A stretch of 9,281 nt of DNA from DASQVO01 sp035640715 (GTDB lineage Bacteria > Actinomycetota > Actinomycetes > Streptosporangiales > Streptosporangiaceae): NCBI GenBank assembly GCA_035640715.1, contig DASQVO010000118.1, positions 1-9,281 on the forward strand, in the 5' to 3' direction. Shown here one piece after another: positions 1 through 5,543 of the stretch. The position numbers and the translations under genes are program-made. Numbering within the stretch: position 1 is the first letter of the stretch; every line of letters begins with the position of its first letter. Under the pieces are notes generated by a model. That model was given only the letters and a program-made list of their open reading frames with translations, had not been told where the DNA came from and searched no databases.

Positions 1-505
1 CCGGGCGCTCGGCGCAGGTCAGGATCCGCACGCAGATCGCGTCCATGCCGTAGCGGTGGTGGTACATGGCGGCGAGCGCCTCCGTGGCCGCCTTGGACAC
101 GCCATAGAAGGTGTCCGGCGCGGGGAAGGCGTAGTCGGGGACCGGGAAGCTCGCACGTGGCGCAAAACCCACGGCGTGGTTGGATGAGGCGTAGATGACC
201 CTCGGCACCCCGGCCCGGCGCGCGGCCTCGAACGTGACATAGCCGCCGTTGATGTTGACATCGAGGATGCGATCCCACGGATCCGCCCCAGCCAGCCCGC
301 CCAGGTGGATGACCGCATCGGTCCCGGCGCACGCGGCCGTCATCGCTTCCAGGTCGGTGACCGACGCGTGCACCGCCTCCTCACCGGGCCCGGCCGTGAG
401 CGGAGCGACATCCAGAAGGCGCAGTGTCCGGCCCGGCCTGGCCAGCCGCGTCCGCAGCATCGTCCCTATCTGGCCCGCCGCGCCGGTCATCAGGATGGTC
501 GGCAA
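1..505 (-). CDS. Uronate dehydrogenase-like NAD-dependent SDR (5' part, runs off the window)
   Basis: The first 168 codons of an extended short-chain dehydrogenase/epimerase are visible. The Rossmann glycine motif GAAGQIG is at residues 8-14. A catalytic serine region, ASSNHAVGF, is at about 106-114, and the YGVSK pair (Tyr134, Lys138) completes the Ser-Tyr-Lys triad. The SSNH context, the YGVSK spacing and the R-x-L-R-L-LD-x-AP-L block are typical of uronate dehydrogenases, which oxidise glucuronate or galacturonate to the aldarolactone with NAD+. A generic NAD-dependent epimerase/dehydratase remains possible. The TTG at 505-503 is chosen as start because GAGGAG lies 8 nt upstream and no ATG/GTG precedes the beta-alpha-beta fold; the next ATG would delete the first beta strand. 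The 3' end is missing, so substrate-specific C-terminal residues cannot be seen. Fold is certain, substrate inferred. Confidence 0.88.
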   Translation of the reverse strand, partial: MPTILMTGAAGQIGTMLRTRLARPGRTLRLLDVAPLTAGPGEEAVHASVTDLEAMTAACAGTDAVIHLGGLAGADPWDRILDVNINGGYVTFEAARRAGVPRVIYASSNHAVGFAPRASFPVPDYAFPAPDTFYGVSKAATEALAAMYHHRYGMDAICVRILTCAERP

Positions 506-513
506 GGTGATGA

Positions 514-519
514 CTCCTC
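514..519 (-). promoter_or_regulatory. Ribosome binding site fixing a TTG start
   Basis: GAGGAG on the minus strand lies 8 nt before the TTG codon at 505. It is the only good Shine-Dalgarno site near the 5' end of the SDR gene and is the reason for calling a rare TTG start. Confidence 0.65.
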
Positions 520-695
520 GTGTCCGCTCAGGCTCTCTGGGATGCGCCGGTATGCCGGGCACCCGTGCCACTGGCCGCACCAGCCTACCGACGGGCGCGG
601 AACCTGCCATCACGCCCTCGTTCGGCCAGCGAAAGACACGGACGGCGTGGCAGGCAGCCTCATCGTTGAGCGAGCATGCCGGGTGTACCGGTCGT

Positions 696-736
696 ATGAG
701 TGGGCTCCGGCCAGGGGAAGGCCGGAGCCCACTCAT
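696..736 (-). terminator. Perfect 17-bp hairpin, probable factor-independent terminator without a U-tract
   Basis: The arms 696-712 (ATGAGTGGGCTCCGGCC) and 720-736 are exact reverse complements around a 7-nt loop (713-719). The stem is GC-rich and very stable. No T-run follows on either strand, which is common for actinobacterial hairpin terminators. It lies about 29 nt beyond the stop of the minus-strand remnant at 765-863, a normal terminator position, and between two divergently oriented starts (505 minus, 923 plus). It could act in either direction, or could be an operator or a relic. Confidence 0.55.
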
Positions 737-760
737 GCCCGCGGCTTATCATGCCCGCGG
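735..760. repeat. Short direct repeat ATGCCCGCGG
   Basis: ATGCCCGCGG occurs at 735-744 and again at 751-760, 16 nt apart. The first copy overlaps the end of the hairpin's right arm. It may be a small duplication left by rearrangement; no function can be read from it. Confidence 0.4.
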
Positions 761-764
761 CCGG

Positions 765-863
765 TTACCGGGCGGTCCAGTAACCAAGCTCTTTGTCGAG
801 CCGTCTCGGCAAGGTCCACCGTGTCCGTGAGCCGGCCCACAGTCCGTCTTGCAGAGCAATCAT
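765..863 (-). pseudogene. Possible C-terminal remnant of an unidentified gene (32 aa readable)
   Basis: On the minus strand an ORF from ATG at 863 to TAA at 765 ends in RRLDKELGYWTAR. That reads like a natural hydrophilic-aromatic C-terminus rather than random frame. An in-frame TAA stands just upstream of the ATG (TAA TGC CTG CGC ATG), so any longer parent gene is broken there. A strong hairpin follows 29 nt after the stop, as expected for the end of a transcription unit. No promoter or Shine-Dalgarno site belongs to it. I do not recognise the family. Alternatives are a chance ORF or a genuine tiny gene. Confidence 0.25.
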
Positions 864-885
864 GCGCAGGCATTAACCTGATGCC

Positions 886-915
886 TTGAAGATCGTAACA
901 CATAGTTACTAGAGT
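886..915 (+). promoter_or_regulatory. Candidate promoter with internal operator-like inverted repeat
   Basis: TTGAAG (886-891) and TAGAGT (910-915) are separated by 18 bp and resemble sigma-A -35 and -10 boxes. Transcription would begin about 7 nt after the -10, at or next to the ATG at 923, so the message would be leaderless. The interrupted palindrome GTAAC-ACATA-GTTAC (895-909) fills the spacer, the position of a repressor operator or of an activator that untwists the spacer. The binding regulator's family cannot be told from 15 bp. Confidence 0.45.
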
Positions 916-922
916 TGTCACG

Positions 923-1159
923 ATGAGTAGCGAACTTTACGCGCGCTACCTCACGGAGGGCGATGTAACGCCGGGGCGGCCGGTTGCGGACCCGCCGCCA
1001 GAGGAGACAGACCCGCCGTCAGAAGAGAACGACGCTGCGCAGTACCTCGCCACGCCCCATCTTCCGAACGCCTTCTCGACATCCCCCAGCGAAATCGTCT
1101 CTGACACGAACCGGTCGAGCGGCAGGCGGCCATCGAGGTGCAGGTCAACGAGCATCTAG
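923..1159 (+). CDS. Possible leaderless small protein or truncated gene start (78 aa)
   Basis: An ATG-started frame sits exactly where the promoter at 886-915 would start transcription; there is no Shine-Dalgarno site, which fits a leaderless message. The first roughly 30 residues (MSSELYARYLTEGDV..., then acidic-proline-rich PPPEETDPPSEEND) look protein-like. From about residue 33 onward the frame runs antisense to an alcohol dehydrogenase relic and becomes serine/arginine-rich, so the natural downstream part has probably been lost. The most economical reading is a real promoter and N-terminus fused by rearrangement to unrelated DNA. It could also be entirely spurious. No domain is recognised. 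Confidence 0.25.
   Translation: MSSELYARYLTEGDVTPGRPVADPPPEETDPPSEENDAAQYLATPHLPNAFSTSPSEIVSDTNRSSGRRPSRCRSTSI
1019..1158 (-). pseudogene. Frameshifted C-terminal relic of a zinc-type (MDR) alcohol dehydrogenase
   Basis: On the minus strand, 1155-1061 reads LVDLHLDGRLPLDRFVSE followed by TISLGDVEKAF. This is the familiar C-terminal block of medium-chain zinc-dependent alcohol dehydrogenases (L-D-x-x-x-x-G-x-L-x-L-D ... L-x-x-v-x-x-A-F). At about 1061-1065 the frame is lost, and the next frame continues with the expected ending M-G-R-G-E-V-L-R-S-V-V-L-F and TGA at 1021-1019. One nucleotide lost or gained near GGAAGATGG explains the break. Upstream of about 1158 no ADH homology continues: a TAG immediately precedes, and there is no zinc site or Rossmann motif. 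Only about 45 residues of a roughly 350-370-residue enzyme survive, so it cannot be active. Family identity is strong, substrate unknowable. Confidence 0.75.
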
Positions 1160-1205
1160 CCAGCCGAACCGGCTATCGCGCGCCTCCCATCATCCTCGTT
1201 AAATA

Positions 1206-1724
1206 TCAGCCAGGGAAGGGCCCCGAACTCAGCCAGGGAGGAGCCCCCGGACTCCAGGGCGCTCCGCCCGTGCACCCGGCGGCCGTCGGGATGACATTGC
1301 CGAGCGCCGTGCGGAGCCTGCTGGTGCCGTCGCCGACGATGTTGCCGATGCCGCCCTTTGTGCACGTGGTGCCGGCTGTCCTGCAGGGCGACGTCGCCCC
1401 GCTCAGCGGCGCAGCCGTGCCGAGTGAACGGGCCCCACGTCCCGCGCGCTGCCCGCGGGCGGCGGGCCCGGACGTCATGAGGCCAGCAGGCAAGCCGCAC
1501 GTCGTGAGGGCCGCAGACGAGACAGCCACCCGTGCGGTGACGTGCTGCGCCGGAGATCCCGCCGCCGGCGCCAGGCTGACCGCGAGCACCATGCTTCCCG
1601 CCGCGGCCATTCGCCGCGCCGCCGTCAGGTGCCGTCGCCAGGTCATGAAGCCCGCCACGGTAAGGCCCATGGTCCGCGTTGGCTCCATGGGCCCCATACG
1701 CCGTCTCTTTCCCTGCGAACCCAT
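1206..1724 (-). CDS. Unrecognised exported protein with four cysteines
   Basis: The predicted product is 172 aa. The ATG at 1724 is preceded by GGAGG (1736-1740 on the plus coordinates) with an 11-nt gap. A long basic N-region leads to a second basic cluster, WRRHLTAARR (29-38), and then a hydrophobic core at about 39-55 (MAAAGSMVLAVSLAPAA). A likely signal peptidase cleavage lies near A-G-S-P-A (55-59). The mature part is Gly/Ala/Ser/Pro-rich with cysteines at about 76, 114, 121 and 151, enough for two disulfides outside the cytoplasm. A Gly-rich stretch, TKGGIGNIVGDGTSRL, precedes the last cysteine. No known domain is recognised. GC3 is high in this frame, while the competing frames are His/Arg- or Pro-rich shadows. 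It may be transcribed from the AT-rich region at 1795-1840. Real gene likely, function unknown. Confidence 0.55.
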   Translation of the reverse strand: MGSQGKRRRMGPMEPTRTMGLTVAGFMTWRRHLTAARRMAAAGSMVLAVSLAPAAGSPAQHVTARVAVSSAALTTCGLPAGLMTSGPAARGQRAGRGARSLGTAAPLSGATSPCRTAGTTCTKGGIGNIVGDGTSRLRTALGNVIPTAAGCTGGAPWSPGAPPWLSSGPFPG

Positions 1725-1794
1725 TCAGCACGCTACCTCCGCGCTTTCTCAAGGTGCGGGACCGATGTGCCAATAGTAGAGCGGACAGGTCAGG

Positions 1795-1840
1795 AAATGT
1801 ATAAACAATAACATCAAAACAAATAAGTCAAACACTGCAC
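1795..1840 (-). promoter_or_regulatory. AT-rich island, likely promoter region of the secreted-protein gene
   Basis: About 45 bp of A/T-rich sequence stands out from its very GC-rich surroundings. On the minus strand it holds TTGACT (1831-1826) and possible -10 boxes TATTGT (1810-1805, 15-bp spacer) and TTATAC (1804-1799, 21-bp spacer). Neither spacing is ideal, so the exact promoter is not assigned. It lies downstream of hpnB and about 75 nt upstream of the start at 1724. Confidence 0.35.
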
Positions 1841-1880
1841 CCGTCACCCGCGGATCGACCGGAATAGGCGCGGAGGATCC

Positions 1881-3146
1881 TTATTCGCGGGCCTTTTCCC
1901 GTGGCGCCGCGGGCCGCGCGCCCGGTCCGGCGGTCCGGCCCTTCCAGGCGCCGCCGCGGCCGGCGTAATGCCGGCGGGCCGAGTCGGCAGTCATCGCGGC
2001 GTACATAAGGGCGATGAGGGGAAGCGTAGGCGCCCGCAGGGGGGAAAGCCGGTACAGCCGGAGCATCGGCAGGTAGCTGGCCGTCATCGCGGCCCATCCG
2101 GCCAGGCCAGCCGCGGTGGAGAGCACCGGGCCGGCTCCCGCGCCTCCCCCGGCCGGCCCGGTCAGGCCGATGACGCCGGCGATCGCGGCGACCGGGGGCA
2201 CCAGGTAGAGCCAGACCAGGCCGATGATCGTCCCGGCCAGCAGGAGCGGCGAATACCGGAGCTGGGTGTAGGCGGAGCGCGCGATCATGTCCCACAGATC
2301 GGCTAGCCCCTGGTAGGGCCGCACGCTCCGCACGTCCACCGAGAGCCCGAGCCAGCATCTGCCCCTGGCCGGGGGGCGCTTCAGCAAGCGGCCGAGGGCG
2401 ACATCGTCAATGAGCGCGCCGCGGATCGGTGCGAGGCCGCCGGCCTGCTCGAGCGCGCGGCGGCGCACCAGCATGCACCCGCCCGCTGCCGCCGCGGTCC
2501 GGCTGCCCGGCCGGTTGACCCGCCGGAACGGGTAGAGCTGCGCGAAGAAGTAGACGAACGCCGGAATCACTGCCCGCTCCCACCCGGTCTCGGCACGAAG
2601 CAGTGCCATCTGCGATACCAGGTCGCGATCGCTGGTTTCGGCGGCGGCTACGAGGTCACGGAGCGCGCCGGGACGCCAGGCGATGTCTGCGTCGGTAAAG
2701 AGCACGTATCCGGTGGCGGCCTGCGTGGACCCGGCGGCGGCGTTTTCGTGGCTAGCGGGGCGGCCCGCGCCCAGTCCCTGAGCCATGGCCCAGAGCTTTC
2801 CGGTCCATCCGGGTGGCGGGGCGGTGCCGCGGATAACGCGCAGCGGCTGGGCCGCCCCGGATCCGAGGCCCGCGGCGATCTCGCCGGTGCCATCGGAGCT
2901 GCCGTCGTCAACGAGCGTTATCTCGAACGGTCCCGGATAGTCCTGGGCCAGCAGTGTGGGCAGCGTGACCGGCAGGACGGCCGCCTCGTCCCTGGCCGGC
3001 ACCACCGCGACGACACCCGGCCAGCTGGGCGGCTCGGGGCCCGGCCGCGGCAGACGCTGGTCAGTGCGCCAGTATCCGCCGTGACCCGTCAGCAGGACCA
3101 TCCATGCAATGGCGGCGAGTGCAGCCGCGATACCGAGAGCCAGCAC
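1881..3146 (-). CDS. hpnB: Hopanoid-associated family 2 glycosyltransferase HpnB
   Basis: This 421-aa protein has an N-terminal membrane anchor (about 2-20) and a GT-A glycosyltransferase-2 domain. Visible motifs are VVPARDEAAVLP (48-59), VDDGSSDGT (79-87) and the DxD metal/nucleotide site DAD (152-154). The GWTGKLWAM block (113-121), the ALIDD catalytic segment (244-248) and RSAYTQLRYSPLLL (290-303) together match HpnB. Two or more C-terminal membrane spans follow (about 300-330 and 340-385). HpnB is found beside squalene-hopene cyclase genes and is thought to glycosylate hopanoids or related membrane lipids; its exact reaction is not settled. The GTG at 3146 has no strong Shine-Dalgarno site. 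It lies 82 nt after the small membrane-protein gene, suggesting co-transcription. No hopanoid cyclase or hpn partner lies within this window. Family assignment is strong, substrate inferred. Confidence 0.87.
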   Translation of the reverse strand: MLALGIAAALAAIAWMVLLTGHGGYWRTDQRLPRPGPEPPSWPGVVAVVPARDEAAVLPVTLPTLLAQDYPGPFEITLVDDGSSDGTGEIAAGLGSGAAQPLRVIRGTAPPPGWTGKLWAMAQGLGAGRPASHENAAAGSTQAATGYVLFTDADIAWRPGALRDLVAAAETSDRDLVSQMALLRAETGWERAVIPAFVYFFAQLYPFRRVNRPGSRTAAAAGGCMLVRRRALEQAGGLAPIRGALIDDVALGRLLKRPPARGRCWLGLSVDVRSVRPYQGLADLWDMIARSAYTQLRYSPLLLAGTIIGLVWLYLVPPVAAIAGVIGLTGPAGGGAGAGPVLSTAAGLAGWAAMTASYLPMLRLYRLSPLRAPTLPLIALMYAAMTADSARRHYAGRGGAWKGRTAGPGARPAAPREKARE

Positions 3147-3182
3147 ATACGAAGCCTGGCACAGGTCAGGCAGATCCCGGCG

Positions 3183-3231
3183 TAACCAGGCGGGCTATCG
3201 GTCCGCGGATCCCGCCATAACCAGGCGGCTA
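3183..3231 (-). repeat. Direct repeat TAACCAGGCGG(G)CTA, 35-bp period
   Basis: TAACCAGGCGGGCTA (3183-3197) recurs as TAACCAGGCGGCTA (3218-3231), differing by one G. The second copy contains the stop codon of the upstream small membrane-protein gene. GGCGGG (3189-3194) and CCCGCC (3211-3216) could also pair. It looks like a local duplication in the spacer before hpnB, possibly affecting translation or mRNA stability of hpnB. Confidence 0.45.
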
Positions 3232-3444
3232 GCGGCCCGAGTAGCGGTAGCGCTGGCCGTTGACGGCCGTACCGCCCTCTCCGCTGATCCTCTGAAGAGG
3301 GACCCCCACGTGGCTGCGGACGGGCTTGCGGAGCTTCGCGGCATCCTCATCTGGGTGCCTGAGCACGAGCCAGTACGAGATACCGGCCACAGCTGCGAAC
3401 GCAAGCACCATGAGAGGGATGTTGAGCCACGCCCAGGCCGGCAT
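3229..3444 (-). CDS. Small single-span membrane protein preceding hpnB (71 aa)
   Basis: A strong Shine-Dalgarno site, AAGGAG (3457-3452), lies 7 nt before the ATG at 3444. The first half is one hydrophobic helix, with LNIPLMVLAFAAVAGISYWL at about residues 7-26. An acidic turn follows (HPDEDAAK, about 30-37) and then a basic cytoplasm-type tail ending QRYRYSGR. Codon use is fully GC3-biased. No family is recognised. The gap to hpnB is 82 nt on the same strand, so the two genes are probably one transcription unit. A small anchored partner or regulator of the glycosyltransferase is a reasonable inference, but nothing in the sequence proves it. Its upstream region carries the 11-bp repeat array. 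Gene reality is well supported, function unknown. Confidence 0.75.
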   Translation of the reverse strand: MPAWAWLNIPLMVLAFAAVAGISYWLVLRHPDEDAAKLRKPVRSHVGVPLQRISGEGGTAVNGQRYRYSGR

Positions 3445-3512
3445 CTCATATCTCCTTAGCTGCTGTGCGGATCACTCGCTGGAGGGCTGGATCCTGCTTC
3501 CCGTACCGATGG

Positions 3513-3518
3513 AATCTA
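3513..3518 (-). promoter_or_regulatory. Candidate -10 element for the small-protein/hpnB unit
   Basis: TAGATT on the minus strand (TAnnnT type) lies about 69 nt before the ATG at 3444. No consensus -35 lies 16-18 bp upstream, so activation by a protein bound to the repeats at 3550-3592 is plausible. Weak call. Confidence 0.3.
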
Positions 3519-3549
3519 TTCCGTTTCTGTAATGAATCTGCTACAGCTA

Positions 3550-3592
3550 GCTATGAAAGCTCTCAGAAAGATCTCAGAAAGCTCTCAGAAAG
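3550..3592 (-). promoter_or_regulatory. Tandem 11-bp direct repeats, likely OmpR-family response-regulator site
   Basis: TCTCAGAAAG occurs exactly at 3561-3570, 3572-3581 and 3583-3592, a strict 11-bp period (minus-strand reading CTTTCTGAGA). A degenerate fourth copy, 7 of 10 matching, is at 3550-3559. Adjoining sequence forms CAGAA-AGAG-TTCTG (3586-3599). Direct repeats at 11 bp, one helical turn, are the hallmark of OmpR/PhoB-type response-regulator boxes. They lie in the intergenic region upstream of the small-protein/hpnB genes, about 105-150 nt before the ATG. The particular regulator is not identifiable here. Confidence 0.6.
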
Positions 3593-3654
3593 AGTTCTGC
3601 GGTGCCCATGAGGATCCGCACCGGCCCCGCTTACTTCTGAGGCGGCTCTGAGCA

Positions 3655-3680
3655 TGTGGCGCTCCGCGTGGTGCTCCACA
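3655..3680 (-). terminator. Weak hairpin after the membrane-protein gene
   Basis: Arms 3655-3662 (TGTGGCGC) and 3673-3680 (GCTCCACA) pair over 8 bp with one mismatch around a 10-nt loop, beginning 14 nt past the stop at 3694. There is no T-tract. The same sequence also contains the direct repeat GTGGYGCTCC (3656-3665, 3668-3677). It may end the 7534-to-3694 operon; confidence is low. Confidence 0.3.
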
Positions 3681-3693
3681 CGACCAGCCACGA

Positions 3694-5505
3694 CTACCAG
3701 TGAGCACCTGGATGCTTCACGTAACCCGAAGGTAACCGCCGCCAGGCAAGAACGTTCCCGGACCGGATGGCGGGATCACCGAGCAGCCGGATCAGGTACT
3801 GCCCCAGCTTGGAGCGGGCGCCGGTGACGGCGACGACCGCGGCCGGCCCCCACTGTGAGAGCTGGGTCCTCACCTGTGCCTGGCTGGGCGGATCGGCCGG
3901 CAGGTGCCCCGTCCAGAGCGCGTTGAGGAACAGGGCGGTGGGCGTGATGCCGCCGCCGCCGATGTACGCCTGACCGCCCGGCCCGGGGCCGGTGAAGTAC
4001 CCGCCGATCATCTCGGCAGGCTGCCCGGTGTCAGCCTGCCAGCGCATCGGCTCCGTGAAGGTCGGCGTCGGGACAGGGACGACGAGCACGCGCGCGCCCG
4101 CCGGGAGGCGCAGCGCGGCCAGCGACGCCGACCACCCGGCCGGAAGCGGCGCGACCGCTGCGCTGGGCAGCGGACGCGGGACAAGCGGCAGCACCGCGAG
4201 CACCGCACCCGCGGTGACCAGCGCGTTCCCCCGGCGGGCCAGCGCGGCCCGGGGCAGGCGGCGCGCCAGGTCCACGCCGAACGCCAGCAGCGCCGCCGCG
4301 GCGCCGTCCGCCACGGTGGAGAACCGGTCCGGCAGCGCCGCGTCCAGCAGCGGCAGGGAGCCCAGCCAGTGCCAGGGCAGAAGTACCGACGAGTAGTCCC
4401 GGCCGCCCGCCATCAGGGTGCCGCCCAGGGAGAGGACCTCCAGGACCGCGAACGTCACGGCGGTCGCGCGCACCGCGAGATGCCGCCAGAAGCGCACCGC
4501 GATGACGGCCAGCACGATGAGGAACGGCCATCCCAGGTAAGCGAGGTACTCGGGCATTCCGCCCTGGAACTTCGCGGCGGCAGCGGCACTCGACGCGGTA
4601 TGGAAGAGCAGCAGCCGGGATGGGGTCACGAAACCCGTGATGTCGTTCTTGAAGAAGTCCGGCGTGAACGCGCTGCCATGCTGGTGCAGCGGCCCGAAGA
4701 ACTGGACCCACAGCGGGTAGCCGCACACAATGAGCGTGACGCCGGCCCCCACCGCGAAACCGGCCGCCGCGCTCCCGGCCCGCCGGAGCGCCGCCCGCGG
4801 CCGGCTGACGGCGAGCACGACCGCGATCAGCGAGCCCGCGAAGACCGTGCCGACCAGCAGTTCCTCCGCGGTGAGCAACTGCGCGGCCACGAGCAGGCCC
4901 AGCCACAGCCCGCCGCGCAGCGGCCCGGCACGTCCCGTGCAGAGCCGGAGCGCCGCGTCGATGATCAGCGGCGGCAGCACCGCGAACTGCAGGTCGTAAT
5001 GGCCGACGGCGGACTGCAGCAGAGCCGGCGAGAACCCGTAGACCGCACCCGCGATCACCGCGGCGGTGACACTGATGTCCCAGCGCCGCAGCACGGCGAA
5101 CATGGCGGCCGCGCTGCCGGCGAAGCCCGCTGTCATCAGCACCGTGAGGCTGGCCTGCGGGCCGGACAGCAGCGTCACCGGGGACAGGAGCACGCCCGGC
5201 AACAACATGAACGTGTTCCACATGACATTGACGCCCAGCGGCGCGTTCAGCGCCGAAGTGATGAGCGCCGGCAGCCTCGCGTGCGCGATGGCCGTCGCGT
5301 CATAGCGGAAGAACCAGGCGAACTGGTCGGCGTCATTGGGGTTGCCCGCGACCGTGCTCGACGCGGGATCGCGCCACAGCCACAATGTCACCGCCACGGC
5401 CGCCAGCACGTAGTAGACGGACGCCAGCGCGAGAACCCGTCCCTCACGCCCGGACGACACGCGCTCAGCGTCGGCCGGGGACGTCGCGGCTGACAGGACA
5501 GGCAC
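3694..5505 (-). CDS. Multi-spanning membrane protein, probable GT-C-type glycosyltransferase
   Basis: This 603-aa protein has about ten or more hydrophobic spans, beginning at about 24-44. The first extracytoplasmic loop carries N-D-A-D-Q-F-A-W (57-64), then LNAPLGVNVMWNT. This acidic first-loop layout and span number are typical of GT-C enzymes, which use polyprenyl-phosphate sugars on the outer face of the membrane. No exact family is recognised, so donor and acceptor are unknown. After about residue 430 there is a mostly soluble C-terminal region with a final span-free tail. The GTG at 5505 is called as start, but its only Shine-Dalgarno-like sequence (GGAGG) is 17 nt away; a GTG at residue 16 is an alternative. 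It starts 38 nt after the carbonic anhydrase stop, consistent with one operon. Function is inferred from topology and the loop motif only. Confidence 0.75.
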   Translation of the reverse strand: MPVLSAATSPADAERVSSGREGRVLALASVYYVLAAVAVTLWLWRDPASSTVAGNPNDADQFAWFFRYDATAIAHARLPALITSALNAPLGVNVMWNTFMLLPGVLLSPVTLLSGPQASLTVLMTAGFAGSAAAMFAVLRRWDISVTAAVIAGAVYGFSPALLQSAVGHYDLQFAVLPPLIIDAALRLCTGRAGPLRGGLWLGLLVAAQLLTAEELLVGTVFAGSLIAVVLAVSRPRAALRRAGSAAAGFAVGAGVTLIVCGYPLWVQFFGPLHQHGSAFTPDFFKNDITGFVTPSRLLLFHTASSAAAAAKFQGGMPEYLAYLGWPFLIVLAVIAVRFWRHLAVRATAVTFAVLEVLSLGGTLMAGGRDYSSVLLPWHWLGSLPLLDAALPDRFSTVADGAAAALLAFGVDLARRLPRAALARRGNALVTAGAVLAVLPLVPRPLPSAAVAPLPAGWSASLAALRLPAGARVLVVPVPTPTFTEPMRWQADTGQPAEMIGGYFTGPGPGGQAYIGGGGITPTALFLNALWTGHLPADPPSQAQVRTQLSQWGPAAVVAVTGARSKLGQYLIRLLGDPAIRSGNVLAWRRLPSGYVKHPGAHW

Positions 5506-5543
5506 GCTTGTTGAGGCTAATGCCTCCGGCTGGCTGTGCCCAG

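Noticed and set aside
249..889. Plus-strand frames of about 193 aa crossing the start of the SDR gene
   Set aside because: They lie opposite the verified SDR coding sequence and run through the hairpin; composition is shadow-like and no start signal is present.
733..921. A 62-aa minus-strand frame from GTG 921
   Set aside because: Codon use is unlike the neighbours (TTA, ATG and AT-ending codons at its start) and its 5' part is the promoter/operator region. The alternative frame ending at 765 has the better C-terminus.
1138..1776. Plus-strand 212-aa and minus-strand 205-aa frames across the secreted-protein gene
   Set aside because: One is Pro/Ala/Val-rich and the other His/Arg-rich. Neither has a signal peptide or ribosome site, unlike the frame at 1206-1724.
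1828..2358. A 176-aa minus-strand frame overlapping the end of hpnB
   Set aside because: It is Arg/Ala/Gly-rich and out of frame with HpnB's conserved C-terminal membrane segments.
4031..5221. A 396-aa minus-strand frame overlapping the GT-C-like gene
   Set aside because: It is Arg/Gly/Ala-rich and out of frame with the membrane protein, a GC-rich shadow frame.
3904..5493. A 529-aa open frame on the plus strand opposite the GT-C-like gene
   Set aside because: It is almost entirely Arg/Gln/Gly/His with no hydrophobic pattern, has no ribosome site, and is the antisense shadow of a clearly structured membrane protein.
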